From Piscicola geometra (taxonomy: Eukaryota; Annelida; Clitellata; Hirudinida; Piscicolidae), in assembly GCA_943735955.1 (NCBI GenBank), contig CALSEQ010000025.1:62001-126000 (forward strand): a stretch of DNA of 64,000 bases. Reading direction: 5' to 3'. The notes under the pieces were generated by a model. That model was not told the DNA's origin. It searched no databases and worked only from the letters and a program-made list of their open reading frames with translations. This document shows, piece after piece, positions 10,924-23,712 of the stretch. Within the stretch, counting starts at the first letter, position 1; each line of letters begins with the position of its first letter. The translations under genes were made by a program, and so were the position numbers.

Positions 10924-12136
10924 GATGCAATAGAAATGTATAACGAAGCCACCATTGTCAATGTCAAAATCTCCAACACTACATTTGAAGTTGTTATGAT
11001 GAGTCCAAAGATTAGGGAGATTAGAACAAATGGGTGATGATGAAAACTTTTCAGATGAAATCAAAATGGTTAGTTATATTATTATTATTTTATAAATTAA
11101 TACTTTGAATTTGAATGATTAATTTCCAAATGATTGCTCAGTTTATCATTTCGACAAAAGAAAAGATGCCATTGATCTTATTCATATGACAGCATGTCTG
11201 TTGCATCCCCAGTATGAAAGAATAATAGGAAAAAAGTTTGGGATAGAAAAGAAATAAATACCAAGACTTTCATTAGAGAAAATTTAATTCTATTTTGTAC
11301 AGCCAGACCAAGCTGCAGTGCCGTTGAGAAAAAAAACAAATGATGGTTATTTAGACCTATTATGTTTATTTTTATAACGTAAAAATTATAATAAAATTAT
11401 TATACTATCAAATTATATGAATGATTTTATATTTGCAGTTGTGGAGAATAAGAATGTTGTCAAAAAACATATATCTAACATTATTGAAGAATTAATAATA
11501 ATGAACGAAGAAGAAAATTCAGAAGAGGATGAATTGTACAAATAATCACAATTACGTCCCAAAAAATAGAAGATTATAAAGATGTTTTATTTCATTGAAG
11601 TAAAATGAGCAATTTTAAAATACTACAAGAAGTAGCCAAAATTTTGTTTAGTATATCTGCAAGTTATATTCCCTGTGAACGGAATTTTTCATTATGTGGT
11701 CGTTTAACTTCAAACCCAAAACCATCTCATTTGAGAGCTGAAACTCTTAACGGTTTAACCCGTGTGAAAAGCAATAAAGACTTGATTGTATTACTCAAAA
11801 ACAAGGACTAACTTCAATACTTTCATTTCAATAAATATTTGAAATTTAAATCGTGTTTTTTAAATTTTATTGAAAGAAATATTCTCTGACTTTCAAATAA
11901 TAAATTTTAAGAAATGTTAGAACTAGTAAGTTTGGGACTAGTGAAAACGGCAGCGAGAATGAATAAAAAAACAAAAAGCTTTCGGGAACGGGTCGGGACG
12001 GGAAAAAAAATTTCGGGAACGGGACGGGACGGGAATCAAAATTCTGATGTCCTATCGGGAACGGGACGGGACGGGAAAACAGATTCCGGGAACGGGACGG
12101 GACCGGGAATGAAAAATCGTCCATGTCCGACCTCTA
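10924..12136 (+). pseudogene. hAT-family transposon remnant, copy 3
   Basis: CERNFS frame at 11605-11811; G-rich tract at 11984-12107; terminus at 12127-12136. Carries t at 11418 and a at 11473, shared only with copy 5. Confidence 0.75.
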
Positions 12137-12391
12137 GTGGAGAACTAATCTTTCCATGAGTTTGGACAACACCCTCAAGTTTGAAATAGGCCTGTACGAC
12201 GAAGTTTCAGTGAGTTTAAGACTTGGCTTCTTAAGCAGTGGCGTGATGTAAGCCGACTTAAAAGACTTCGGAACCCTGCCTGCCGAAAAAGACCTGTTGA
12301 ATAAGCTCACTAAAAAAGGAGCAATTATTCCAGATATCTCCTTCAACAGCCATGTAGGAACCGGGTCATTCGAGCACTGCTTATTTGGAAC
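12137..12391 (-). pseudogene. LINE reverse transcriptase fragment, copy 3
   Basis: Same fragment, open 12346 to 12134. The + strand base at 12260 is a instead of g, shared only with copy 5. Confidence 0.85.
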
Positions 12392-13094
12392 TTAGAATTA
12401 AGCACAAAGATATATTCACCATCGATGAAGTCCGAAAGAGAGTTACGAATGCTATTGGGCCCCATGAAGGCCTACTGACCACACTGAAAAGAAGGAAGCT
12501 GAGATGGTGTGGTCATTCTGAGGTGGTGTGGTCATTCTGAGGTGGTGTGGTCATTCTGAGATGGTGTGGTCATTCTGAGATGGTGTGGTCATTCTGAGAT
12601 GGTGTGGTCATTCTGAGGTGGTGTGGTCATTCTGAGATGGTGTGGTCATTCTGAGATGGTGTGGTCATTCTGAGGTGGTGTGGTCATTCTGAGGTGGTGT
12701 GGTCATTCTGAGATGGTGTGGTCATTCTGAGATGGTGTGGTCATTCTGAGGTGGTGTGGTCATTCTGAGATGGTGGGGTCATTCTGAGGTGGTGTGGTCA
12801 TTCTGAGATGGTGTGGTCATTCTGAGATGGTGGGGTCATTCTGAGGTGGTGTGGTCATTCTGAGATGGTGTGGTCATTCTGAGATGGTGTGGTCATGTCT
12901 CCCGTTCTCCAGGCCAAAAGAGTTCTTCAAGGCACTGTTCAGAGGATGAAGAAGAGGCAGGCAGAGGAAAGATGGGAAGACAATGCAGTGGACAGGGTTA
13001 GAGCTCAACTGCTCTCTGAGACTGTCAGAAAAGCGAAAAGAATGGAAGAATCAGTTTCGAGTTCTACGGTGGTGTCCTAACGGCCTTTTACTTA
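12391..13094 (+). pseudogene. LINE C-terminus split by minisatellite, unit 3/4 junction
   Basis: Same split LINE tail; post-array open stretch at 12889-13080. Confidence 0.85.
12501..12896 (+). repeat. 19-bp minisatellite, copy 4 (21 monomers)
   Basis: Monomer starts 12501 to 12881, exactly 20 periods; same variant order. Confidence 0.97.
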
Positions 13095-13518
13095 TCAGAG
13101 CTCGCCCCCTGATGCGCACTGTTCCAAGAGTTTAAATTCATACATCCAGTTTAAGTTGGGTCCTTATAAACATAAATTGAGTGACAACTAAATGTTTCAA
13201 AAATTTAAGGTCTTTACAGATGTTTCCAAATTTGCATCAGTGGGCCTTGCGTTAACTTTGTTTGTCAAAACAACAGTAAAAACGTGGTTAAAATATATCT
13301 TAACAGTAAATAAATATCCATGATTAAAGATTATGGGAGACTGACGGACATACCCCAATTACAAGAAAAAACTTAATCTTTTTTTATAAATGTTATATTT
13401 TTTTAACAAAAAGATAATCGATTTTTAACTTTAAAATATTAAAAAACTACCCATAGACATAATAATAGTACAATGTTTATGTTTATGTTAATACTACCGC
13501 GCTTATTATAATGAGCAC
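13095..13518. other. Single-copy spacer, copy 4
   Basis: 424-bp spacer; no gene seen. Confidence 0.85.
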
Positions 13519-14052
13519 ATGAACACGAGATGAACACGAGATGAACACGAGATGAACACGAGATGAACACGAGATGAACACGAGATGAACACGAGATGAA
13601 CACGAGATGAACACGAGATGAACACGAGATGAACACGAGATGAACACGAGATGAACACGAGATGAACATGAGATGAACACGAGATGAACACGAGATGAAC
13701 ACGAGATGAACACGAGATGAACACGAGATGAACACGCAATGAACACGAGATGAACACGAGATGAACACGAGATGAACACGAGATGAACACGAGATGAACA
13801 CGAGATGAACACGATATGAACACGAGATGAACACGAGATGAACACGAGATGAACACGAGATGAACACGAGATGAACACGAGATGAACACGAGATGAACAC
13901 GAGATGAACACGAGATGAACACGAGATGAACACGAGATGAACACGAGATGAACACGAGATGAACACGAGATGAACACGAGATGAACACGAGATGAACATG
14001 AGATGAACACGAGATGAACACGAGATGAACACGAGATGAACACGAGATGAAC
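13519..14052 (+). repeat. 11-bp minisatellite, copy 4 (about 49 monomers)
   Basis: 534 bp. Variants: catgag near 13669 and 13998, cgcaatg near 13737, cgatatg near 13814. Confidence 0.97.
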
Positions 14053-14849
14053 ATTTTAATCATTTCTATTTTAATCATTTATATTTTAATAATTTCTATT
14101 TTAATAATTTCTATTTTAATAATTTCTATTATAATAATTTTTATTTTAATAATTTCTATTTTAAAAATTTATATTTTAATAATTTCTATTTTAATAATTT
14201 TTATTTTAATAATTTCTATTTTTAAAATTTATATTTTTAAAATTTATATTTTTAAAATTTATATTTTTAAAATTTATATTTTAATAATTTCTATTTTAAT
14301 AATTTATATTTTAACAATTTCTATTTTAATAATTTCTATTTTAATAATTTCTATTTTAATAATTTCTATTTTAGTAATTTCTATTTTAATAATTTCTATT
14401 TTAATAATTTCTATTTTAATAATTTCTATTTTAATAATTTCTATTTTAATAATTTCTATTTTAATAATTTATATTTTAATAATTTATATTTTAATAATTT
14501 ATATTTTAATAATTTATATTTTAATAATTTCTATTTTAATAATTTCTATTTTAATAATTTCTATTTTAATAATTTCTATTTTAATAATTTCTATTTTAAT
14601 AATTTAGATTTTAATAATTTAGATTTTAATAATTTAGATTTTAATAATTTAGATTTTAATAATTTAGATTTTAATAATTTAGATTTTAATAATTTAGATT
14701 TTAATAATTTAGATTTTCTTTAATAGTTTAGATTTTCTTTAATAATTTAGATTTTCTTTAATAATTTATTTTTTATCTAATAGTTTAGATTTTATTTAAT
14801 AGTTTATTTTTTATTTAATAGTTCAGATTTTATTTAATAATTTTTTTTT
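14053..14849 (+). repeat. 15-bp AT-rich minisatellite, copy 4
   Basis: 797 bp. Shares with copy 1 the run of four tttttaaaattt forms (about 14218-14277) and lacks the taagttct variant. Confidence 0.95.
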
Positions 14850-16061
14850 GATGCAATAGAAATGTATAACGAAGCCACCATTGTCAATGTCAAAATCTCC
14901 AACACTACATTTGAAGTTGTTATGATGAGTCCAAAGATTAGGGAGATTAGAACAAATGGGTGATGATGAAAACTTTTCAGATGAAATCAAAATGGTTAGT
15001 TATATTATTATTATTTTATAAATTAATACTTTGAATTTGAATGATTAATTTCCAAATTATTGCTCAGTTTATCATTTCGACAAAAGAAAAGATGCCATTG
15101 ATCTTATTCATATGACAGCATGTCTGTTGCATCCCCAGTATGAAAGAATAATAGGAAAAAAGTTTGGGATAGAAAAGAAATAAATACCAAGACTTTCATT
15201 AGAGAAAATTTAATTCTATTTTGTACAGCCAGACCAAGCTGCAGTGCCGTTGAGAAAAAAAACAAATGATGGTTATTTAGACCTATTATGTTTATTTTTA
15301 TAACGTAAAAATTATAATAAAATTATTATACTATCAAATTATACGAATGATTTTATATTTGCAGTTGTGGAGAATAAGAATGTTGTCAAAAAACATATTT
15401 CTAACATTATTGAAGAATTAATAATAATGAACGAAGAAGAAAATTCAGAAGAGGATGAATTGTACAAATAATCACAATTACGTCCCAAAAAATAGAAGAT
15501 TATAAAGATGTTTTATTTCATTGAAGTAAAATGAGCAATTTTAAAATACTACAAGAAGTAGCCAAAATTTTGTTTAGTATATCTGCAAGTTATATTCCCT
15601 GTGAACGGAATTTTTCATTATGTGGTCGTTTAACTTCAAACCCAAAACCATCTCATTTGAGAGCTGAAACTCTTAACGGTTTAACCCGTGTGAAAAGCAA
15701 TAAAGACTTGATTGTATTACTCAAAAACAAGGACTAACTTCAATACTTTCATTTCAATAAATATTTGAAATTTAAATCGTGTTTTTTAAATTTTATTGAA
15801 AGAAATATTCTCTGACTTTCAAATAATAAATTTTAAGAAATGTTAAAACTAGTAAGTTTGGGACTAGTGAAAACGGCAGCGAGAATGAATAAAAAAACAA
15901 AAAGCTTTCGGGAACGGGTCGGGACGGGAAAAAAATTTCGGGAACGGGACGGGACGGGAATCAAAATTCTGATGTCCTATCGGGAACGGGACGGGACGGG
16001 AAAACAGATTCCGGGAACGGGACGGGACCGGGAATGAAAAATCGTCCATGTCCGACCTCTA
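14850..16061 (+). pseudogene. hAT-family transposon remnant, copy 4
   Basis: CERNFS frame at 15531-15737. One a is missing from the a-run within the G-rich tract, so the artefactual frames across it differ from those in other units. It carries t at 15058 (shared with copies 5 and 6) and a at 15846 (shared with copy 6). Terminus at 16052-16061. Confidence 0.75.
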
Positions 16062-16316
16062 GTGGAGAACTAATCTTTCCATGAGTTTGGACAACACCCT
16101 CAAGTTTGAAATAGGCCTGTACGACGAAGTTTCAGTGAGTTTAAGACTTGGCTTCTTAAGCAGTGGCGTGATGTAAGCCGACTTGAAAGACTTCGGAACC
16201 CTGCCTGCCGAAAAAGACCTGTTGAATAAGCTCACTAAAAAAGGAGCAATTATTCCAGATATCTCCTTCAACAGCCATGTAGGAACCGGGTCATTCGAGC
16301 ACTGCTTATTTGGAAC
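16062..16316 (-). pseudogene. LINE reverse transcriptase fragment, copy 4
   Basis: Same antisense RT fragment, open 16271 to 16059. Confidence 0.85.
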
Positions 16317-17018
16317 TTAGAATTAAGCACAAAGATATATTCACCATCGATGAAGTCCGAAAGAGAGTTACGAATGCTATTGGGCCCCATGAAGGCCTAC
16401 TGACCACACTGAAAAGAAGGAAGCTGAGATGGTGTGGTCATTCTGAGGTGGTGTGGTCATTCTGAGGTGGTGTGGTCATTCTGAGATGGTGTGGTCATTC
16501 TGAGATGGTGTGGTCATTCTGAGATGGTGTGTCATTCTGAGGTGGTGTGGTCATTCTGAGATGGTGTGGTCATTCTGAGATGGTGTGGTCATTCTGAGGT
16601 GGTGTGGTCATTCTGAGGTGGTGTGGTCATTCTGAGATGGTGTGGTCATTCTGAGATGGTGTGGTCATTCTGAGGTGGTGTGGTCATTCTGAGATGGTGG
16701 GGTCATTCTGAGGTGGTGTGGTCATTCTGAGATGGTGTGGTCATTCTGAGATGGTGGGGTCATTCTGAGGTGGTGTGGTCATTCTGAGATGGTGTGGTCA
16801 TTCTGAGATGGTGTGGTCATGTCTCCCGTTCTCCAGGCCAAAAGAGTTCTTCAAGGCACTGTTCAGAGGATGAAGAAGAGGCAGGCAGAGGAAAGATGGG
16901 AAGACAATGCAGTGGACAGGGTTAGAGCTCAACTGCTCTCTGAGACTGTCAGAAAAGCGAAAAGAATGGAAGAATCAGTTTCGAGTTCTACGGTGGTGTC
17001 CTAACGGCCTTTTACTTA
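16316..17018 (+). pseudogene. LINE C-terminus split by minisatellite, unit 4/5 junction
   Basis: Same split LINE tail; post-array open stretch at 16813-17004. Confidence 0.85.
16426..16820 (+). repeat. 19-bp minisatellite, copy 5 (21 monomers, one 1-bp deletion)
   Basis: First and last monomer start at 16426 and 16805, 379 bp apart. One monomer near 16521-16538 reads ggtgtgtc, lacking a g; otherwise the variant order is the same. Confidence 0.97.
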
Positions 17019-17442
17019 TCAGAGCTCGCCCCCTGATGCGCACTGTTCCAAGAGTTTAAATTCATACATCCAGTTTAAGTTGGGTCCTTATAAACATAAA
17101 TTGAGTGACAACTAAATGTTTCAAAAATTTAAGGTCTTTACAGATGTTTCCAAATTTGCATCAGTGGGCCTTGCGTTAACTTTGTTTGTCAAAACAACAG
17201 TAAAAACGTGGTTAAAATATATCTTAACAGTAAATAAATATCCATGATTAAAGATTATGGGAGACTGACGGACATACCCCAATTACAAGAAAAAACTTAA
17301 TCTTTTTTTATAAATGTTATATTTTTTTAACAAAAAGATAATCGATTTTTAACTTTAAAATATTAAAAAACTACCCATAGACATAATAATAGTACAATGT
17401 TTATGTTTATGTTAATACTACCGCGCTTATTATAATGAGCAC
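17019..17442. other. Single-copy spacer, copy 5
   Basis: 424-bp spacer; no gene seen. Confidence 0.85.
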
Positions 17443-19855
17443 ATGAACACGAGATGAACACGAGATGAACACGAGATGAACACGAGATGAACACGAGATG
17501 AACACGAGATGAACACGAGATGAACACGAGATGAACACGAGATGAGCACGAGATGAACACGAGATGAACACGAGATGAACACGAGATGAACACGAGATGA
17601 ACACGAGATGAACACGAGATGAACACGAGATGAACACGAGATGAACACGAGATGAACACAAGATGAACACGAGATGAACACGAGATGAACACGAGATGAA
17701 CACGAGATGAACACGAGATGAACACGAGATGAACACGAGATGAACACGAGATGAACACGAGATGAACACGAGATGAACACGAGATGAACACGAGATGAAC
17801 ACGAGATGAACACGAAATGAACACGAGATGAACACGAGATGAACACGAGATGAACACGAGATGAACACGAGATGAACACGAGATGAACACGAGATGAACA
17901 CGAGATGAACACGAGATGAACACGAGATGAACACGAGATGAACACGAGATGAACACGAGATGAACACGAGATGAACACGAGATGAACACGAGATGAACAC
18001 GAGATGAACACGAGATGAACACGAGATGAACACGAGATGAACACGAGATGAACACGAGATGAACACGAGATGAACACGAGATGAACACGAGATGAACACG
18101 AGATTAACACGAGATGAACACGAGATGAACACGAGATGAACACGAGATGAACACGAGATGAACACGAGATGAACACGAGATGAACACGAGATGAACACGA
18201 GATGAACACGAGATGAACACGAGATGAACACGAGATGAACACGAGATGAACACGAGATGAACACGAGATGACACGAGATGAACACGAGATGAACACGAGA
18301 TGAACACGAGATGAACACGAGATGAACACGAGATGAACACGAAATGAACACGAGATGAACACGAGATGAACACGAGATGAACACGAGATGAACACGAGAT
18401 GAACACGAGATGAACACGAGATGAACACGAGATGAACACGAGATGAACACGAGATGAACACGAGATGAACACGAGATGAACACGAAATGAACACGAGATG
18501 AACACGAGATGAACACGAGATGAACACGAGATGAACACGAGATGAACACGAGATGAACACGAGATGAACACGAGATGAACACGAGATGAACACGAGATGA
18601 ACACGCAATGAACACGAGATGAACACGAGATGAACACGAGATGAACACGAGATGAACACGAGATGAACACGAGATGAACACGAGATGAACACGAGATGAA
18701 CACGAGATGAACACGAGATGAACACGAGATGAACACGAGATGAACACGAGATGAACACGAGATGAACACGAGATGACACGAGATGAACACGAGATGAACA
18801 CGAGATGAACACGAGATGAACACGAGATGAACACGAGATGAACACGAAATGAACACGAGATGAACACGAGATGAACACGAGATGAACACGAGATGAACAC
18901 GAGATGAACACGAGATGAACACGAGATGAACACGAGATGAACACGAGATGAACACGAGATGAACACGAGATGAACACGAGATGAACACGAGATGAACACG
19001 AGATGAACACGAGATGAACACGAGATGAACACGAGATGAACACGAGATGAACACGAGATGAACACGAGATGAACACGAGATGAACACGAGATGAACACGA
19101 GATGAACACGAGATGAACACGAGATGAACACGAGATGAACACGAGATGAACACGAGATGAACACGAGATGAACACGAGATGAACACGAGATGAACACGAG
19201 ATGAACACGAGATGAACACGAGATGAACACGAGATGAACACGAGATGAACACGAGATGAACACGAGATGAACACGAGATGAACACGAGATGAACACGAGA
19301 TGAACACGAGATGAACACGAGATGAACACGAGATGAACACGAGATGAACACGAGATGAACACGAGATGAACACGAGATGAACACGAGATGAACACGAGAT
19401 GAACACGAGATGAACACGAGATGAACACGAGATGAACACGAGATGAACACGAGATGAACACGAGATGAACACGAGATGAACACGAGATGAACACGAGATG
19501 AACACGAGATGAACACGAGATGAACACGAGATGAACACGAGATGAACACGAGATGAACACGAGATGAACACGAGATGAACACGAGATGAACACGAGATGA
19601 ACACGAGATGAACACGAGATGAACACGAGATGAACACGAGATGAACACGAGATGAACACGAGATGAACACGAGATGAACACGAGATGAACACGAGATGAA
19701 CACGAGATGAACACGAGATGAACACGAGATGAACACGAGATGAACACGAGATGAACACGAGATGAACACGAGATGAACACGAGATGAACACGAGATGAAC
19801 ACGAGATGAACACGAGATGAACACGAGATGAACATGAGATGAACACGAGATGAAC
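17443..19855 (+). repeat. 11-bp minisatellite, copy 5 (about 219 monomers)
   Basis: 2,413 bp. Variant landmarks: gagcacg about 100 bp from the left edge, acacaag at about 217 bp, cgaaatg at about 373 bp, gattaac near 18105, gatgacacg near 18270 and 18775, cgcaatg near 18605. The first two lie at identical offsets in copy 6. Confidence 0.97.
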
Positions 19856-21117
19856 ATTTTAATCATTTCTATTTTAATCATTTATATTTTAATAATTTCT
19901 ATTTTAATAATTTCTATTTTAATAATTTCTATTATAATAATTTTTATTTTAATAATTTCTATTTTAAAAATTTATATTTTAATAATTTCTATTTTAATAA
20001 TTTTTATTTTAATAATTTATATTTTTAAAATTTCTATTTTTAAAATTTATATTTTTAAAATTTATATTTTAATAATTTATATTTTAATAATTTCTATTTT
20101 AATAATTTCTATTTTAATAATTTCTATTTTAATAATTTCTATTTTAATAATTTCTATTTTAATAATTTCTATTTTAGTAATTTCTATTTTAATAATTTAT
20201 ATTTTAATAATTTCTATTTTAATAATTTCTATTTTAATAATTTCTATTTTAATAATTTCTATTTTAATAATTTCTATTTTAATAATTTCTATTTTAAAAA
20301 TTTATATTTTAATAATTTATATTTTAATAATTTATATTTTAATAATTTATATTTTAATAATTTCTATTTTAATAATTTCTATTTTAATAATTTCTATTAT
20401 AATAATTTTTATTTTAATAATTTCTATTTTAAAAATTTATATTTTAATAATTTCTATTTTAATAATTTTTATTTTAATAATTTATATTTTTACAATTTAT
20501 ATTTTTAAAATTTATATTTTTAAAATTTATATTTTAATAATTTCTATTTTAATAATTTCTATTTTAATAATTTCTATTTTAATAATTTCTATTTTAATAA
20601 TTTCTATTTTAATAATTTCTATTTTAATAATTTCTATTTTAGTAATTTCTATTTTAATAATTTATATTTTAATAAGTTCTATTTTAATAATTTCTATTTT
20701 AATAATTTCTATTTTAATAATTTCTATTTTAATAATTTCTATTTTAAAAATTTATATTTTAATAATTTATATTTTAATAATTTATATTTTAATAATTTAT
20801 ATTTTAATAATTTCTATTTTAATAATTTCTATTTTAATAATTTCTATTTTAATAATTTCTATTTTAATAATTTCTATTTTAATAATTTAGATTTTAATAA
20901 TTTAGATTTTAATAATTTAGATTTTAATAATTTAGATTTTAATAATTTAGATTTTAATAATTTAGATTTTAATAATTTAGATTTCCTTTAATAGTTTAGA
21001 TTTTCTTTAATAATTTAGATTTTCTTTAATAATTTATTTTTTATCTAATAGTTTAGATTTTATTTAATAGTTTATTTTTTATTTAATAGTTCAGATTTTA
21101 TTTAATAATTTTTTTTT
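19856..21117 (+). repeat. 15-bp AT-rich minisatellite with internal duplication, copy 5
   Basis: 1,262 bp, about 465 bp longer than copies 1-4. The landmark ctattataataattttta, present once in copies 1-4, occurs twice here (near 19930 and 20396), so about 466 bp of the array was duplicated in tandem as a block. Confidence 0.93.
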
Positions 21118-22330
21118 GATGCAATAGAAATGTATAACGAAGCCACCATTGTCAATGTCAAAATCTCCAACACTACATTTGAAGTTGTTATGATGAGTCC
21201 AAAGATTAGGGAGATTAGAACAAATGGGTGATGATGAAAACTTTTCAGATGAAATCAAAATGGTTAGTTATATTATTATTATTTTATAAATTAATACTTT
21301 GAATTTGAATGATTAATTTCCAAATTATTGCTCAGTTTATCATTTCGACAAAAGAAAAGATGCCATTGATCTTATTCATATGACAGCATGTCTGTTGCAT
21401 CCCCAGTATGAAAGAATAATAGGAAAAAAGTTTGGGATAGAAAAGAAATAAATACCAAGACTTTCATTAGAGAAAATTTAATTCTATTTTGTACAGCCAG
21501 ACCAAGCTGCAGTGCCGTTGAGAAAAAAAACAAATGATGGTTATTTAGACCTATTATGTTTATTTTTATAACGTAAAAATTATAATAAAATTATTATACT
21601 ATCAAATTATATGAATGATTTTATATTTGCAGTTGTGGAGAATAAGAATGTTGTCAAAAAACATATATCTAACATTATTGAAGAATTAATAATAATGAAC
21701 GAAGAAGAAAATTCAGAAGAGGATGAATTGTACAAATAATCACAATTACGTCCCAAAAAATAGAAGATTATAAAGATGTTTTATTTCATTGAAGTAAAAT
21801 GAGCAATTTTAAAATACTACAAGAAGTAGCCAAAATTTTGTTTAGTATATCTGCAAGTTATATTCCCTGTGAACGGAATTTTTCATTATGTGGTCGTTTA
21901 ACTTCAAACCCAAAACCATCTCATTTGAGAGCTGAAACTCTTAACGGTTTAACCCGTGTGAAAAGCAATAAAGACTTGATTGTATTACTCAAAAACAAGG
22001 ACTAACTTCAATACTTTCATTTCAATAAATATTTGAAATTTAAATCGTGTTTTTTAAATTTTATTGAAAGAAATATTCTCTGACTTTCAAATAATAAATT
22101 TTAAGAAATGTTAGAACTAGTAAGTTTGGGACTAGTGAAAACGGCAGCGAGAATGAATAAAAAAACAAAAAGCTTTCGGGAACGGGTCGGGACGGGAAAA
22201 AAAATTTCGGGAACGGGACGGGACGGGAATCAAAATTCTGATGTCCTATCGGGAACGGGACGGGACGGGAAAACAGATTCCGGGAACGGGACGGGACCGG
22301 GAATGAAAAATCGTCCATGTCCGACCTCTA
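21118..22330 (+). pseudogene. hAT-family transposon remnant, copy 5 (mosaic)
   Basis: CERNFS frame at 21799-22005; G-rich tract at 22178-22301; terminus at 22321-22330. The left part has t at 21326 like copies 4 and 6. The right part has t at 21612 and a at 21667 like copy 3 only. Confidence 0.75.
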
Positions 22331-22585
22331 GTGGAGAACTAATCTTTCCATGAGTTTGGACAACACCCTCAAGTTTGAAATAGGCCTGTACGACGAAGTT
22401 TCAGTGAGTTTAAGACTTGGCTTCTTAAGCAGTGGCGTGATGTAAGCCGACTTAAAAGACTTCGGAACCCTGCCTGCCGAAAAAGACCTGTTGAATAAGC
22501 TCACTAAAAAAGGAGCAATTATTCCAGATATCTCCTTCAACAGCCATGTAGGAACCGGGTCATTCGAGCACTGCTTATTTGGAAC
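22331..22585 (-). pseudogene. LINE reverse transcriptase fragment, copy 5
   Basis: Same fragment, open 22540 to 22328, with a at 22454 as in copy 3. Confidence 0.85.
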
Positions 22586-23288
22586 TTAGAATTAAGCACA
22601 AAGATATATTCACCATCGATGAAGTCCGAAAGAGAGTTACGAATGCTATTGGGCCCCATGAAGGCCTACTGACCACACTGAAAAGAAGGAAGCTGAGATG
22701 GTGTGGTCATTCTGAGGTGGTGTGGTCATTCTGAGGTGGTGTGGTCATTCTGAGATGGTGTGGTCATTCTGAGATGGTGTGGTCATTCTGAGATGGTGTG
22801 GTCATTCTGAGGTGGTGTGGTCATTCTGAGATGGTGTGGTCATTCTGAGATGGTGTGGTCATTCTGAGGTGGTGTGGTCATTCTGAGGTGGTGTGGTCAT
22901 TCTGAGATGGTGTGGTCATTCTGAGATGGTGTGGTCATTCTGAGGTGGTGTGGTCATTCTGAGATGGTGGGGTCATTCTGAGGTGGTGTGGTCATTCTGA
23001 GATGGTGTGGTCATTCTGAGATGGTGGGGTCATTCTGAGGTGGTGTGGTCATTCTGAGATGGTGTGGTCATTCTGAGATGGTGTGGTCATGTCTCCCGTT
23101 CTCCAGGCCAAAAGAGTTCTTCAAGGCACTGTTCAGAGGATGAAGAAGAGGCAGGCAGAGGAAAGATGGGAAGACAATGCAGTGGACAGGGTTAGAGCTC
23201 AACTGCTCTCTGAGACTGTCAGAAAAGCGAAAAGAATGGAAGAATCAGTTTCAAGTTCTACGGTGGTGTCCTAACGGCCTTTTACTTA
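22585..23288 (+). pseudogene. LINE C-terminus split by minisatellite, unit 5/6 junction
   Basis: Same split LINE tail; post-array open stretch at 23083-23274. A private change gives tcaagttct in place of tcgagttct near 23253. Confidence 0.85.
22695..23090 (+). repeat. 19-bp minisatellite, copy 6 (21 monomers)
   Basis: Monomer starts 22695 to 23075, 380 bp; same variant order. Confidence 0.97.
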
Positions 23289-23712
23289 TCAGAGCTCGCC
23301 CCCTGATGCGCACTGTTCCAAGAGTTTAAATTCATACATCCAGTTTAAGTTGGGTCCTTATAAACATAAATTGAGTGACAACTAAATGTTTCAAAAATTT
23401 AAGGTCTTTACAGATGTTTCCAAATTTGCATCAGTGGGCCTTGCGTTAACTTTGTTTGTCAAAACAACAGTAAAAACGTGGTTAAAATATATCTTAACAG
23501 TAAATAAATATCCATGATTAAAGATTATGGGAGACTGACGGACATACCCCAATTACAAGAAAAAACTTAATCTTTTTTTATAAATGTTATATTTTTTTAA
23601 CAAAAAGATAATCGATTTTTAACTTTAAAATATTAAAAAACTACCCATAGACATAATAATAGTACAATGTTTATGTTTATGTTAATACTACCGCGCTTAT
23701 TATAATGAGCAC
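23289..23712. other. Single-copy spacer, copy 6
   Basis: 424-bp spacer; no gene seen. Confidence 0.85.
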
